Shown: positions 29,014 to 38,011, counted from the first letter of the stretch. The stretch: DNA of 64,000 nt from Algoriphagus sanaruensis (GCF_001593605.1 NZ_CP012836.1:2050501-2114500); one strand, 5' to 3'. Made by a program: numbers and translations. Notes: generated from the letters alone by a model not told the origin.

Positions 29014-30333
29014 TCAATGTTTTTCAAAGATCATTTCTGGTTCTAAAACTTCTACATTGCCAGATTCATTGATCTGATCAAGCTGTACTGTTTTTAACTC
29101 ATTGATTAACATCGGGTCATACTTAGCCGCTACTCTGATATAGTTTTCTGTGAAGCCATGCATCTTGCCATCTTCCACATCTTCTTCAAAAAGAACGGTA
29201 AACGTCTGTCCTAGATTTTCTTCGTAAAATTTACGTCTCTTTTTCTCAGAAAGGAATCGAAGCATTTTGGATCTCTCATTTCGCTTTTTCAGAGGAACAA
29301 TTCCGTCCATTTCAACTGCACGGGTATTAGCACGCTCCGAGTAGGTGAATACATGAAGATAGGAGATGTTTAGCTCGTTCAAGAAATTGTATGTTTCAAG
29401 AAAAAGCTCATCTGTTTCACCAGGAAAGCCCACTATCACATCCACACCTATACAAGCCTTAGGCATTAGGGTCTTTATTTTACTCACACGATCTTCATAA
29501 AGTTCGCGGAGATAGCGACGCCCCATCCTTCGTAATATAGTGTTTGAGCCGGACTGAAGCGGAATATGGAAATGAGGTACGAAGCGCTTGGATTTTGAGA
29601 CAAACTCAATGATCTCATTGGTTAAGAGGTTAGGTTCGATGGAAGAGATTCGGAAGCGATCAATTCCTTCCACCTCATCTAGTGCAGTCACCAAATCAGC
29701 AAATCGCTCTACCCGCTTTCCTTCTACAATTCCAAAGTCTCCGATATTTACTCCGGTTAATACAATTTCCTTTACATCAGTTGCGGCTATTTCCCGAGCA
29801 GAGGCCAACACAGATTCGATCGTGTTGCTTCGACTTTTACCCCTTGCCAAAGGAATTGTACAAAATGCACAGCCGTAATTGCAGCCATCTTGAACCTTAA
29901 GAAAAGTTCGAGTTCGGTCGTTGATAGAAAAAGCATTGTTAAAGGACTTTGCTTCTGTGATTTCGCTTGCAAGGACTTTCGCTTCTTGTTCTTTGGCAAA
30001 ATCCCCTAAAAGCTCATGAAGTCGGAATTTTTCAGCTGCACCCAATACCGCATCCACTCCTTCAATTTCTGAAATTTCGGTAGGTTTTAGCTGTGCATAG
30101 CATCCAATGATAGCTACGTAAGAGTTGGGAGATATTTTTTTAGCCTCTTTGACGATCTTTTTACACTTTTTGTCAGCATTCTCGGTGACAGAACATGTGT
30201 TAATGATAAAAATGTCTGGGTTTTCCTGAAAATCGACTTTCAGGTAGCCTTTTTCTTCAAATTGACGACTAATAGTAGACGTTTCTGAGAAATTTAGCTT
30301 GCAACCGAGGGTATAGAAGGCAACTTTTTTCAC
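29014..30333 (-). CDS. mtaB: tRNA t6A37 methylthiotransferase
   Basis: MtaB is a radical-SAM methylthiotransferase that converts t6A37 to ms2t6A37 in ANN-decoding tRNAs. The N-terminal UPF0004 domain binds one 4Fe-4S cluster (Cys in FYTLGCKLN, FIINTCSVTE and AIIGCYAQ). The radical-SAM cluster motif is CNYGCAFCTIP near residue 152. A C-terminal TRAM domain follows (about 375-435). The start of TLGCKLNFSET, rather than SYGCQMN, separates it from MiaB. The start is GTG at 30333-30331, because a stop (TGA) lies two codons upstream. 439 residues is normal. Terminator present. Confidence 0.94.
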   Translation of the reverse strand: MKKVAFYTLGCKLNFSETSTISRQFEEKGYLKVDFQENPDIFIINTCSVTENADKKCKKIVKEAKKISPNSYVAIIGCYAQLKPTEISEIEGVDAVLGAAEKFRLHELLGDFAKEQEAKVLASEITEAKSFNNAFSINDRTRTFLKVQDGCNYGCAFCTIPLARGKSRSNTIESVLASAREIAATDVKEIVLTGVNIGDFGIVEGKRVERFADLVTALDEVEGIDRFRISSIEPNLLTNEIIEFVSKSKRFVPHFHIPLQSGSNTILRRMGRRYLRELYEDRVSKIKTLMPKACIGVDVIVGFPGETDELFLETYNFLNELNISYLHVFTYSERANTRAVEMDGIVPLKKRNERSKMLRFLSEKKRRKFYEENLGQTFTVLFEEDVEDGKMHGFTENYIRVAAKYDPMLINELKTVQLDQINESGNVEVLEPEMIFEKH

Positions 30334-30527
30334 TTTTCAGCAAATCCTAGTGGAAGTGCAAAGGTAAGTAATCCCTGTCTTATTGCAATTTTTCAAATTG
30401 GGAGCCCAAAACATACTTTTTTTCGGGTAAAGGCTATAAAAACATCGACATTTTTTGAAAAAAGTGGAAATTTTTTCAAAAATCACTTCAAAAATGAGCC
30501 AATCTCTTTTTCGGAAACATATTTTTC

Positions 30528-30535
30528 TATTTTTG
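30528..30535 (+). promoter_or_regulatory. Candidate Bacteroidota -7 promoter element of glnN
   Basis: TATTTTTG matches the Bacteroidota primary-sigma -7 consensus TAnnTTTG and lies 32 bp before the glnN ATG. I do not see a good -33 TTTG at the expected distance, so the call rests on one element. Confidence 0.4.
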
Positions 30536-30566
30536 TGGGTATAATCTTAAACCACAACTTGTAGAT

Positions 30567-32729
30567 ATGGCAACATTGAGACAACAAGCCTTGGCAATGG
30601 TTCAGGCAAGACCTCGGGTAAGCGCGACTCCGCCTTCCTCAAAAATTTCAGACTACTTCGGTACCAATGTATTTGGTCCTTCTCAAATGAAGCAGTCTCT
30701 CGCTCCTTCTGTTTACAAAAAGGTAATGGAGGCGATCGAAAAAGGGACCAAAATTGATCCTGCAACAGCTGAAGAAATTGCGTCTGCGGTAAAAATTTGG
30801 GCCATATCTAAAGGTGTAACTCACTACACACACTGGTTCCAGCCATTGACAGGTTCCACTGCTGAGAAGCATGATTCCTTCTTTGATATGTATGCTGGAA
30901 TGGAAAAGTTCAAAGGTTCTGCATTAGTACAGCAGGAGCCAGATGCTTCTTCTTTCCCGAATGGTGGAATTCGTTCTACGTTTGAGGCAAGAGGATATAC
31001 CGCTTGGGATCCATCTTCTCCAATCTTTGTTTTTGATAAAACGCTTTGTATCCCAACCATCTTCGTTTCTTACACCGGAGAGGCTTTGGATTATAAAACT
31101 CCATTATTGAAGTCTATGGAGGCGATTAACGAAGCAGCAGTTGCAATCTGCCAGCTTTTTGATCGAAACGTCAGAAAAGTGACTCCATCCTTGGGTATTG
31201 AGCAAGAATATTTTGTAGTAGACAAGGCTTTATTTTCTGCACGTCCTGATCTTGTGATGGCTGGAAGATCTGTTTATGGTCATACTCCTGCTAGAGGTCA
31301 GCAATTAGAAGATCATTACTTCGGATCCATTCCTACCCGAGTGAAGGAATTTATGATGGATTTCGAAGTAGAAGCTCACAAGTTGGGTATTCCTGTTTCT
31401 ACTCGTCACAATGAAGTAGCTCCAGGTCAATTTGAAGTTGCACCTATTTTCGAAGAAATCAATAAGGCGGTTGATCATAACCAGCTTTTGATGGATTTGA
31501 TGGATAAAGTAGCAGAAAAGCACAGTTTGAAGGTTCTTTTCCACGAAAAGCCTTTTGCGGGAGTTAACGGTAGTGGTAAGCATAATAACTGGTCATTGAT
31601 CACTGATACAGGTGTTAACTTGTTCCAGCCAAGTAATTCTGCACGTGAGAATCTTCAGTTCTTGGTGTTCTTAGTGGCAACAGTAAAGGCAGTATATGAT
31701 CATGCTGATTTGTTGAGAGCAAGTATTGCTTCTGCATCTAACGACTTCCGATTGGGAGCAAACGAAGCACCTCCAGCAATCATGTCAACATTCTTGGGAG
31801 CTACGCTATCTGAGCTTTTGGATGAATTGGAGAAAAATGGCAATGTGAAAATTGAGAAGGGTGACAACATGTATATGAAACTGGGTATTTCTAAGATCCC
31901 AGAAATCATCCTAGACAACACAGATAGAAACAGAACATCTCCGTTTGCTTTCACAGGAAACAAATTTGAGTTCCGGGCAGTAGGTTCTTCTGCAAACTGT
32001 GGAGGTCCAATGATGACCTTGAACGTTATCGTTGCAGAGGTATTGAAGCAGCTTTATAAGGATATTGAAAAAGAAATGAATGCTGGCAAAGAGAAGAAAA
32101 TTGCCATCGTTAATGTCCTTAGAAAGTACATCAAAGAGTCTAAAAAAATCAGATTCGAAGGTGATGGATATTCTGAAGAGTGGGCAAAAGAAGCTGAGAA
32201 AAGAGGCTTGAATAACTTCAAATCTACTCCTGAAGCTTTGGATGTATATACTAAAAAGGCTACGAAAGAGCTATTTGAAAGACATGGTGTATTGAATCAC
32301 GTGGAAGTTCATGCACGTCATGAGATTGAATTGGAAGCTTTCATTAAGAAAGTTCAAATTGAAAGCCGTGTAATGGGTGATTTGGCTTTAAACCACATTA
32401 TTCCTACTGCTATTCTTTATCAAAATAAATTGATCGAAAATGCAAATGGCTTAAAAGGACTTGGATTAGATAATTCAGCAGCAGTTGATACTATCAAAGA
32501 TGTGTCTAAACATATCGCTAACTTGAGAACCTTCGTCAATGAAATGACAGAAGTTAGAAAGCAGCTAAATAAAGAGGAAGACGTTATCAAGCGTGCTAAA
32601 GGATATCAGAAAGAAGTAAAAGAAGCTTATTTTGATAAGATCCGATATGCAGTTGATAAGCTTGAGTTGTTAGTTGATGACGAAAGCTGGCCTCTGGTAA
32701 AATATCGTGAATTGCTTTTTATTCGCTAA
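30567..32729 (+). CDS. glnN: Glutamine synthetase type III
   Basis: GSIII makes glutamine from glutamate, ammonia and ATP. It is the usual large dodecameric form in Bacteroidota. The 720-residue length fits GSIII, not the ~470-residue GSI. Family features seen are SGTCQ-free N-terminus TNVFGPSQMKQ, THYTHWFQPLTG, PSLGIEQEYFVVD (metal-binding Glu), STRHNEVAPGQFEVAPI, GVNGSGKHNNWSL and NRTSPFAFTGNKFEFRA. The long C-terminal helical part (about 580-720) is typical. The ATG at 30567 follows a candidate -7 element by 32 bp, and a strong hairpin terminator ends the unit. No PII gene (glnB/glnK) or ammonium transporter is adjacent. Confidence 0.96.
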   Translation: MATLRQQALAMVQARPRVSATPPSSKISDYFGTNVFGPSQMKQSLAPSVYKKVMEAIEKGTKIDPATAEEIASAVKIWAISKGVTHYTHWFQPLTGSTAEKHDSFFDMYAGMEKFKGSALVQQEPDASSFPNGGIRSTFEARGYTAWDPSSPIFVFDKTLCIPTIFVSYTGEALDYKTPLLKSMEAINEAAVAICQLFDRNVRKVTPSLGIEQEYFVVDKALFSARPDLVMAGRSVYGHTPARGQQLEDHYFGSIPTRVKEFMMDFEVEAHKLGIPVSTRHNEVAPGQFEVAPIFEEINKAVDHNQLLMDLMDKVAEKHSLKVLFHEKPFAGVNGSGKHNNWSLITDTGVNLFQPSNSARENLQFLVFLVATVKAVYDHADLLRASIASASNDFRLGANEAPPAIMSTFLGATLSELLDELEKNGNVKIEKGDNMYMKLGISKIPEIILDNTDRNRTSPFAFTGNKFEFRAVGSSANCGGPMMTLNVIVAEVLKQLYKDIEKEMNAGKEKKIAIVNVLRKYIKESKKIRFEGDGYSEEWAKEAEKRGLNNFKSTPEALDVYTKKATKELFERHGVLNHVEVHARHEIELEAFIKKVQIESRVMGDLALNHIIPTAILYQNKLIENANGLKGLGLDNSAAVDTIKDVSKHIANLRTFVNEMTEVRKQLNKEEDVIKRAKGYQKEVKEAYFDKIRYAVDKLELLVDDESWPLVKYRELLFIR

Positions 32730-32745
32730 TTCAACAACAGTAATA

Positions 32746-32778
32746 AAAAAAGGCCTTTGGATTCCAAAGGCCTTTTTT
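32746..32778 (+). terminator. Intrinsic terminator of glnN
   Basis: AAAAAGGCCTTTGG (ending at 32760) pairs with CCAAAGGCCTTTTT around a 3-base loop (ATT), followed by T residues. It lies 16 bp after the glnN stop. Confidence 0.92.
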
Positions 32779-32840
32779 CATTTTGGCTTTCGCCAGATTT
32801 AAAACTTAACACATTTCAAATTTCAGCTAAAAAAAGGCAT

Positions 32841-32870
32841 CAAAAAATACCTAGCGCTAGGTATTTTTTG
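32841..32870. repeat. Perfect 30-bp palindrome
   Basis: The two 15-bp arms match exactly, with no loop; the arm is CAAAAAATACCTAGC. A-runs on the left and T-runs on the right would make it a terminator in either direction. It lies 60 bp after the glnN terminator, where a second terminator is not needed. It could equally be a dimeric-protein operator or a palindromic repeat. Confidence 0.7.
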
Positions 32871-33077
32871 ACTATTTTAAATCTTTAGGCGATGAAAAAT
32901 CACAATCTTTCCATGTTTTTGCTTTCGCTGTAATTCTTTAGGATTTAAAATATGAAATGGATAGCCCCAGTTCTTGTGTAAGTTAGATTCGATCTTAGCT
33001 AAAAAGTAACAGGTGTCATTACCATTTTTACCTAATTATTAAAGAAAAATTCAAATTCATCTCATTATTTCATCCAA

Positions 33078-33097
33078 AGCTTAATGGGTGTTAAGCT
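33078..33097 (+). promoter_or_regulatory. Small hairpin in possible leader of glycan genes
   Basis: AGCTTAA (33078-33084) is exactly complementary to TTAAGCT (33091-33097) around a 6-base loop. It lies 18 bp upstream of a terminator-like hairpin on the same strand. Confidence 0.35.
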
Positions 33098-33115
33098 GCT
33101 TTTCTCATTTTTTTG

Positions 33116-33145
33116 AGGCTGTTACTGCGGTGGACAGCCTTTTTT
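33116..33145 (+). terminator. Terminator-like hairpin upstream of glycan genes
   Basis: AGGCTGT (33116-33122) pairs with ACAGCCT (33134-33140), with an 11-base loop, and is followed by T residues to 33145. No gene ends nearby, and the aminotransferase starts 201 bp downstream. It may therefore be an attenuator in a long leader rather than a gene-end terminator. Confidence 0.5.
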
Positions 33146-33346
33146 ATTTAAATCAAGCCTTATTTTTTTCGCATGTGAATCTTATTTTAAACAAAAGCAT
33201 CAGTCAAAAGCTAATTTTTCAAAATAAAATGGGGTTAATTGGACTTAATGTAGAATTTTAAGTCTTTAAATTATTTTTAACTCCAAATTGGTTGGGTTTT
33301 TGTAGCTTGGCTTGTAAGTTTAGGAAAAAATATTTTCTACAAAATT

Positions 33347-34483
33347 ATGCCCCAAATGCTTCACCTTTCATTTCCTGTTTTTGATGGTAATGAGAGTTTG
33401 TATTTGCAACAAGCGGTTAGTTCTGGCTATTTGGCGACAAATGGGGCATTTATCAATAAGTTTGAGACCAAGCTAAGTAAAAGACTTAGATCCCATCAAA
33501 CTGTTGGCTTGAATTCAGGGACATCTGCTTTGCATTTGGCTCTGGTATTATTAGGTGTAGGACAAGGCGATGAAGTTATTTGTCAGTCCTTTACTTTTTG
33601 TGCATCAGCAAATCCAATCGTTTACTTGGGAGGGACTCCGATCTTCGTGGATAGTGAAGAGGAGAGTTGGAATATCAATCCAGAAATTCTAGAAGATGCG
33701 ATTTTAGGAAGGTTAGCATTGGGTAAAAAGCCCAAGGCAATTATTGTAGTTCATTTGTTTGGGATGCCAGCCAAAATGAGGGAAATATTAGAGATCGCAT
33801 CAAAATATAATATTCCTGTTTTGGAAGATGCGGCAGAGGCTGTGGGCAGCACTTATCAGGGTCAATTTTGTGGAACTTTTGGAAAGCTTGGGATATATTC
33901 ATTTAATGGGAATAAGATAATAACCACTGGAGGTGGGGGTGCAATTATTTCAAATGATACCTCTTTGATTGAAAAGGCAAAGTATCTCTCAACTCAAGCC
34001 CGTGAAGACTTGCCTTTTTACCAGCATTTAGAAATCGGATTCAATTACCGAATGACCAATATGGCAGCAGCTATTGGTCTAGCCCAGTTAGAGAAGTTGG
34101 ATCAGTTTGTTCAAAAGAGAAGGCAAATCAACCAGCGATATAGAGAGTTATTTAAAGACTTCCCTGGAATTTCTTTCCAAACCGAATATGATGATGCTTA
34201 TTCTAATTTTTGGTTGACAACAATCATTATCGATGAAAAAGTAACTGGATTCTCCAATGATCGATTGAGAGTACAATTTTTTAAAAATGGAATTGAGACC
34301 AGATTTTTATGGAAACCACTTCATTTGCAGCCTGTTTATAAAACAGTTCCTTTTTATGGTGGATTGGTTTCAGAACAACTTTTTTTAAAGGGGCTCTGTC
34401 TCCCAAGTTCAGTTAACCTTTCTGAGCAAGACCAATATCGGATTTTCGAAATTGTAGAAAGGGAATTCAGTAAAATCTCTTAA
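33347..34483 (+). CDS. DegT/DnrJ/EryC1-family sugar aminotransferase
   Basis: A PLP-dependent aminotransferase (378 residues) of the family that aminates keto-sugar nucleotides. Family features are GLNSGTSALHLAL (about residues 51-63), DEVICQSFTFCASANPI, PVLEDAAEAVGSTY with the cofactor-binding Asp, and the Schiff-base lysine in YSFNGNKIITTGGGG near residue 186. The closest functional class by context is PglE/PerA/LegC-like, forming a 4-amino sugar from the product of the 4,6-dehydratase at 35.6-37.5 kb. The start at 33347 could also be the ATG three codons later. The next gene begins 1 bp after its stop. Confidence 0.9.
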   Translation: MPQMLHLSFPVFDGNESLYLQQAVSSGYLATNGAFINKFETKLSKRLRSHQTVGLNSGTSALHLALVLLGVGQGDEVICQSFTFCASANPIVYLGGTPIFVDSEEESWNINPEILEDAILGRLALGKKPKAIIVVHLFGMPAKMREILEIASKYNIPVLEDAAEAVGSTYQGQFCGTFGKLGIYSFNGNKIITTGGGGAIISNDTSLIEKAKYLSTQAREDLPFYQHLEIGFNYRMTNMAAAIGLAQLEKLDQFVQKRRQINQRYRELFKDFPGISFQTEYDDAYSNFWLTTIIIDEKVTGFSNDRLRVQFFKNGIETRFLWKPLHLQPVYKTVPFYGGLVSEQLFLKGLCLPSSVNLSEQDQYRIFEIVEREFSKIS

Positions 34484-34484
34484 T

Positions 34485-35093
34485 GTGATTTACAAAGCTT
34501 TTGGCAAAAGACTTTTGGATTTAATTCTTGCCAGCTCCATGGCAATCATTTTATTTCCATTGTTCTTTATAGTCGCGGCAATTTTGATCTTTTATCATCA
34601 AGGAAGTCCATTCTTTTACCAATCCAGACCAGGTTATAAGGGAGTTGTTTTTCAAATAATAAAGTTTAAAACCATGTTGGATTTAAGAGATCAAAACGGG
34701 ATGGTTTTACCTGATGAAAAACGAGTCTTTGGATTAGGAAAATTGATAAGGAAATTTTCCCTTGATGAAATTCCTCAGCTTTTTAATGTTATCAGAGGGG
34801 ATATGAGCCTAGTTGGTCCTAGGCCATTATTAGTAGAATACCTTGAGCTTTATACAGAAGAACAGCATAAAAGGCATCTTGTCAAACCAGGTGTTACTGG
34901 CTGGGCGCAAATCAATGGCAGAAACACGATTTCTTGGAGGCAAAAGTTTAACTATGATATTTGGTATGTTCAAAATTGTTCTCTCGCCCTTGATTTGAAA
35001 ATTCTAGTGGTAACTTTTTGGAATGTGATTTTGGGAAAGGGAGTAAGTCAGCAAGGGCATGTGACAGTTGGGAAATTTGATGGAACCAACTAA
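34485..35093 (+). CDS. Phosphoglycosyl transferase, PglC-like
   Basis: A small monotopic phosphoglycosyl transferase (202 residues) that moves a sugar 1-phosphate from a UDP-sugar to undecaprenyl phosphate, starting a glycan on the inner membrane. An N-terminal re-entrant membrane helix (about residues 12-35, LILASSMAIILFPLFFIVAA) precedes the catalytic domain with RPGYKG, KFKTM, the essential RKFSLDEIPQLFNVIRGDMS (Asp-Glu pair) and GPRPLL, VKPGVTGWAQINGR. The short length without extra TM helices matches PglC rather than WbaP. The start is GTG at 34485; an ATG two bases earlier would hit a stop at once. The gene is coupled to the aminotransferase. Confidence 0.92.
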   Translation: MIYKAFGKRLLDLILASSMAIILFPLFFIVAAILIFYHQGSPFFYQSRPGYKGVVFQIIKFKTMLDLRDQNGMVLPDEKRVFGLGKLIRKFSLDEIPQLFNVIRGDMSLVGPRPLLVEYLELYTEEQHKRHLVKPGVTGWAQINGRNTISWRQKFNYDIWYVQNCSLALDLKILVVTFWNVILGKGVSQQGHVTVGKFDGTN

Positions 35094-35559
35094 TCCGTTA
35101 GCTTTAGAACCATGCTTGAAAAATTCGAAATAGAATTACAAAAAACTAACTGAAATTAGTTGTGTATTATTACTATATAAGTTTTTTTTCAAATTGTAAT
35201 TTTCGATTAAAACTAAATTTTAGGAATATAGAAAATATACAATTTCTATTTTAATGTTGGTGACACGTGATTCTAATTCCACCATGGAAAATTTGTTTCT
35301 GATGCATGTTCAAGTTTTTTTTGAATTTCAAGAAATCCAAATTCTATTTTGATTACGTATTTAATCACGCTTAAAAATGGATTATTTGAACAAGTAAAAA
35401 GTCGACAAATACAATTTTGAAGATTGTGGAATCTGCAATGAAATGATTTAAAAATTCTGAATTTTGAAGAAAAATAAAATTTTTATTTAATTTGTTGTCA
35501 GTAAGAAGGATTATTTCAATATTCCAATAAAATTTTATCTATTTGAAAACATCATTACC
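35094..35559. other. 466-bp AT-rich gap inside the glycan locus
   Basis: I see no convincing gene, terminator or known RNA here. By hand count 35161-35520 has 82 G+C in 360 (about 23%), far below neighbouring genes. Long T and A runs occur. It could be a promoter region for the dehydratase gene or the remains of lost DNA. Confidence 0.55.
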
Positions 35560-37470
35560 ATGAATTTTTTGTCAGGTTTGAAAATTTTGCCTAGGTGGAT
35601 TATTGCCACTTTAGACTCGTTGATTCTTTTTCAATGTGCTTTATTCGGGTACCTAGTTCGATTTAATTTTGAGCTTGAGTTAATTGAACAATACGATGCG
35701 TTTGCCGGAAGTTTTACGTTCATGATTGGAGGTCTTTTGGTAATGCAAAATACCAGAAGTTATGAGGGAATAGTAAGGCATACTGGGTTTCGAGATGGCT
35801 CTAATATTTTCAAAACAGTATTGATCAATTTTGTTTTGTTTTTATTCCTTAATTTTTTTCACGGGAATTTTTTGAATGACAGGTTTTTGCTTCCCACTTC
35901 GGTATTGATTATTGCTAGCTTGTCAGCTCTTTTCATGCTTATTTTCTATCGACTTCTTGTAAAAGAGCTCTTCGTTTATTTGAAAAATGGCTTTGCAGAA
36001 CATGAACGTAAGCACGGAGTAATTTTTGGAGCCGGGGAAGCAGGGATAATTGCGCAAGAGGCGATCAAAAGGGATTCAAAAACCCAAATGAATATCGTTG
36101 CTTTCTTGGATGATGATCCTAAGAAGGATGGAAAACACATTGACGGTAAACGAATTTATTTTGGGTTGAATGATTTGGAACATCTTGCCAAACAATTTCA
36201 TATTACAGAATTAATTATTGCTGTAAGAGACCTTTCGGTTCAACGGAAAAATGAAATTATCGACGAATGTTTACGCCTAAAAATCTCTGTCTCTTTGGTC
36301 CCTCCGGTTGACCAGTGGATCAATGGAGGATTGACTGCGGGAGCAATCCGTGAGATAAAAATCGAAGACCTTTTAAGTAGAGAGCAAATAGTGCTTGATA
36401 ATCCTAGGATTGAGGAAGATCTTCATGATAAAATAGTGTTGGTAACAGGGGCGGCAGGTTCGATTGGATCGGAATTATGCAGACAAATTTCATATTATCA
36501 CCCTAGGCTACTTGTCTTACTTGATATTGCAGAATCTCCACTTTATGATGTAGAGCAAGAGTTCAAAGAACATCATCCGAATTGTTCCATCAAGATTATC
36601 TTAGGTGATGTTCGGAATAAAAAGAAAATGAAAGAAGTTTTCCGGGAATTTAAACCGCAAGTCGTCTTTCATGCTGCTGCTTATAAGCATGTTCCAATGA
36701 TGGAGAATTACCCAGAAGAGGCAGTTCATTCAAATGTTATTGGAACCAAAGTTCTTGCAGATTTAGCCGTTTTATCTCAAGTGGAGAAATTCGTCTTTGT
36801 TTCCACTGATAAGGCAGTTAACCCGACCAATGTGATGGGAGCTAGTAAAAGAGCTGCAGAGATGTATGTTCAGGCTTTGAATGAATATTTGGAAAGAAAC
36901 CATAAAAAATACCATACTAAGTTTATTACTACTCGATTCGGGAATGTGTTAGGTTCTAATGGATCAGTTATTCCACTGTTTAAAAAGCAGATTTTAAATG
37001 GAGGACCTCTTACTGTTACCCATCCCGAAATCACGAGATACTTCATGACAATTCCAGAGGCTTGTCAGTTAGTGTTGGAAGCGGGAGTGATGGGTAATGG
37101 TGGAGAAATCTATGTTTTCGACATGGGTGAGCCAGTGAAGATTTTGGATCTAGCGAAAAAGATGATCCAACTTTCAGGGAAGAAAGTTGACCAGGATATT
37201 AAAATTCAATTTACAGGATTGAGGGAGGGTGAAAAGTTATATGAAGAACTATTGAATGATTTTGAAACAGTAAAGATTACCCATCATCCCAAAATCAAAA
37301 TTGCTCAAGTATTGCCTGCAGCTTACCATAAAATTGACGGCCAAATCGAGATTTTTCAAGAGTTGATTGGAAAGAATAGTGAGACAGATTTGGTACGCCA
37401 TTTAAAAGTCATCGTTCCTGAATTCATCTCTAATTCCTCGAGATTTGAGGTTTTGGATCGAATGAATTAA
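35560..37470 (+). CDS. Membrane NDP-sugar 4,6-dehydratase (PglF/WbpM/CapD-like)
   Basis: A 636-residue polysaccharide-biosynthesis protein. Four N-terminal TM helices lie within about residues 10-145. A first Rossmann-like CoA-binding domain holds VIFGAGEAGIIAQEA (about 152-166). The catalytic short-chain dehydrogenase domain has LVTGAAGSIGSEL (about 293-305), AAYKHVPMMENYPEEAV, VSTDKAVNPTNVMGASKR (catalytic region) and RFGNVLGSNGSVIPLF. Such proteins convert UDP-GlcNAc to the 4-keto-6-deoxy sugar. With the aminotransferase and the PglC-like transferase it suggests synthesis of a 4-amino or 2,4-diacetamido sugar. It is separated from those genes by the AT-rich gap and has its own terminator. 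Confidence 0.94.
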   Translation: MNFLSGLKILPRWIIATLDSLILFQCALFGYLVRFNFELELIEQYDAFAGSFTFMIGGLLVMQNTRSYEGIVRHTGFRDGSNIFKTVLINFVLFLFLNFFHGNFLNDRFLLPTSVLIIASLSALFMLIFYRLLVKELFVYLKNGFAEHERKHGVIFGAGEAGIIAQEAIKRDSKTQMNIVAFLDDDPKKDGKHIDGKRIYFGLNDLEHLAKQFHITELIIAVRDLSVQRKNEIIDECLRLKISVSLVPPVDQWINGGLTAGAIREIKIEDLLSREQIVLDNPRIEEDLHDKIVLVTGAAGSIGSELCRQISYYHPRLLVLLDIAESPLYDVEQEFKEHHPNCSIKIILGDVRNKKKMKEVFREFKPQVVFHAAAYKHVPMMENYPEEAVHSNVIGTKVLADLAVLSQVEKFVFVSTDKAVNPTNVMGASKRAAEMYVQALNEYLERNHKKYHTKFITTRFGNVLGSNGSVIPLFKKQILNGGPLTVTHPEITRYFMTIPEACQLVLEAGVMGNGGEIYVFDMGEPVKILDLAKKMIQLSGKKVDQDIKIQFTGLREGEKLYEELLNDFETVKITHHPKIKIAQVLPAAYHKIDGQIEIFQELIGKNSETDLVRHLKVIVPEFISNSSRFEVLDRMN

Positions 37471-37487
37471 AATTCAAAAAATAGATG

Positions 37488-37517
37488 AAGCCTCTGGATA
37501 ATTTCAGAGGCTTTTTT
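37488..37517 (+). terminator. Intrinsic terminator of the dehydratase gene
   Basis: AAGCCTCTG (37488-37496) pairs with CAGAGGCTT (37505-37513), then T residues. It lies 17 bp after the stop codon. Confidence 0.88.
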
Positions 37518-37573
37518 ATTGGATTAAAGTAAATTTCACCTTCATTTAAATTTCATAATCCGATTTATAGGTG

Positions 37574-38011
37574 ATGGATAGCCACCAAATAAGCAATTCG
37601 AATGGACTGAATATTCGACAAGTCCCTAGTTTAAAATTGGAGGATTTTATCCGGGTTTTAGAGGAGTCAGGATTATCCTCACGGCGGCCAATGGAGGATC
37701 ATTTGCTTCTTGAAAAAATGATTTTAGGTTCAAACCTAATTGTGTCCGCAGAAAAAGAAGGAAGGATAATTGGGGTACTTCGTGCAATAACAGACCATTG
37801 TTATCGATGCTTCATCGCAGATTTAGCAGTTTCTAAAGAGTTTCAAGGTCAGGGTATAGGGAAAGGAATGATCCAATTTACACGTGATTTAGCTCCATCT
37901 GCAAGATTAATTTTATTTTCTGCTGAAGAAGCAGTTGGATTTTACCAAAAGATTGGTTTTCATATCCATGAGCGGTGCTATCAATTGAAGGCTGAAGAAA
38001 TTCTTTTGTGA
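37574..38011 (+). CDS. GNAT-family N-acetyltransferase
   Basis: A GNAT acetyltransferase of about 145 residues that uses acetyl-CoA. The cofactor loop is VSKEFQGQGIGKGMIQF (about residues 95-111; Q-x-x-G-x-G), followed by the C-terminal EEAVGFYQKIGFHIHER segment. The start is taken as the ATG at 37574; a GTG directly before it (37571) is also possible. It follows the glycan locus but lies beyond a terminator, so it is probably a separate unit. A role in acetylating the amino sugar made by the upstream genes is possible, but that step is normally done by a left-handed-beta-helix enzyme (PglD). Confidence 0.85.
   Translation: MDSHQISNSNGLNIRQVPSLKLEDFIRVLEESGLSSRRPMEDHLLLEKMILGSNLIVSAEKEGRIIGVLRAITDHCYRCFIADLAVSKEFQGQGIGKGMIQFTRDLAPSARLILFSAEEAVGFYQKIGFHIHERCYQLKAEEILL

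Larger units (their letters stand above)
32779..33346. other. 568-bp AT-rich intergenic region upstream of the glycan locus
   Basis: I see no coding region here. It holds a 30-bp perfect palindrome (32841-32870) and two hairpins (33078-33097 and 33116-33145). The last ~200 bp before the aminotransferase gene contain no clear promoter; a weak TAAGTTTA at 33315-33322 differs by one base from the -7 consensus. Confidence 0.6.

Noticed and set aside
35111..35152. 13-codon open frame after the phosphoglycosyl transferase gene
   Set aside because: Very short, in 23% GC sequence, without a supporting signal.
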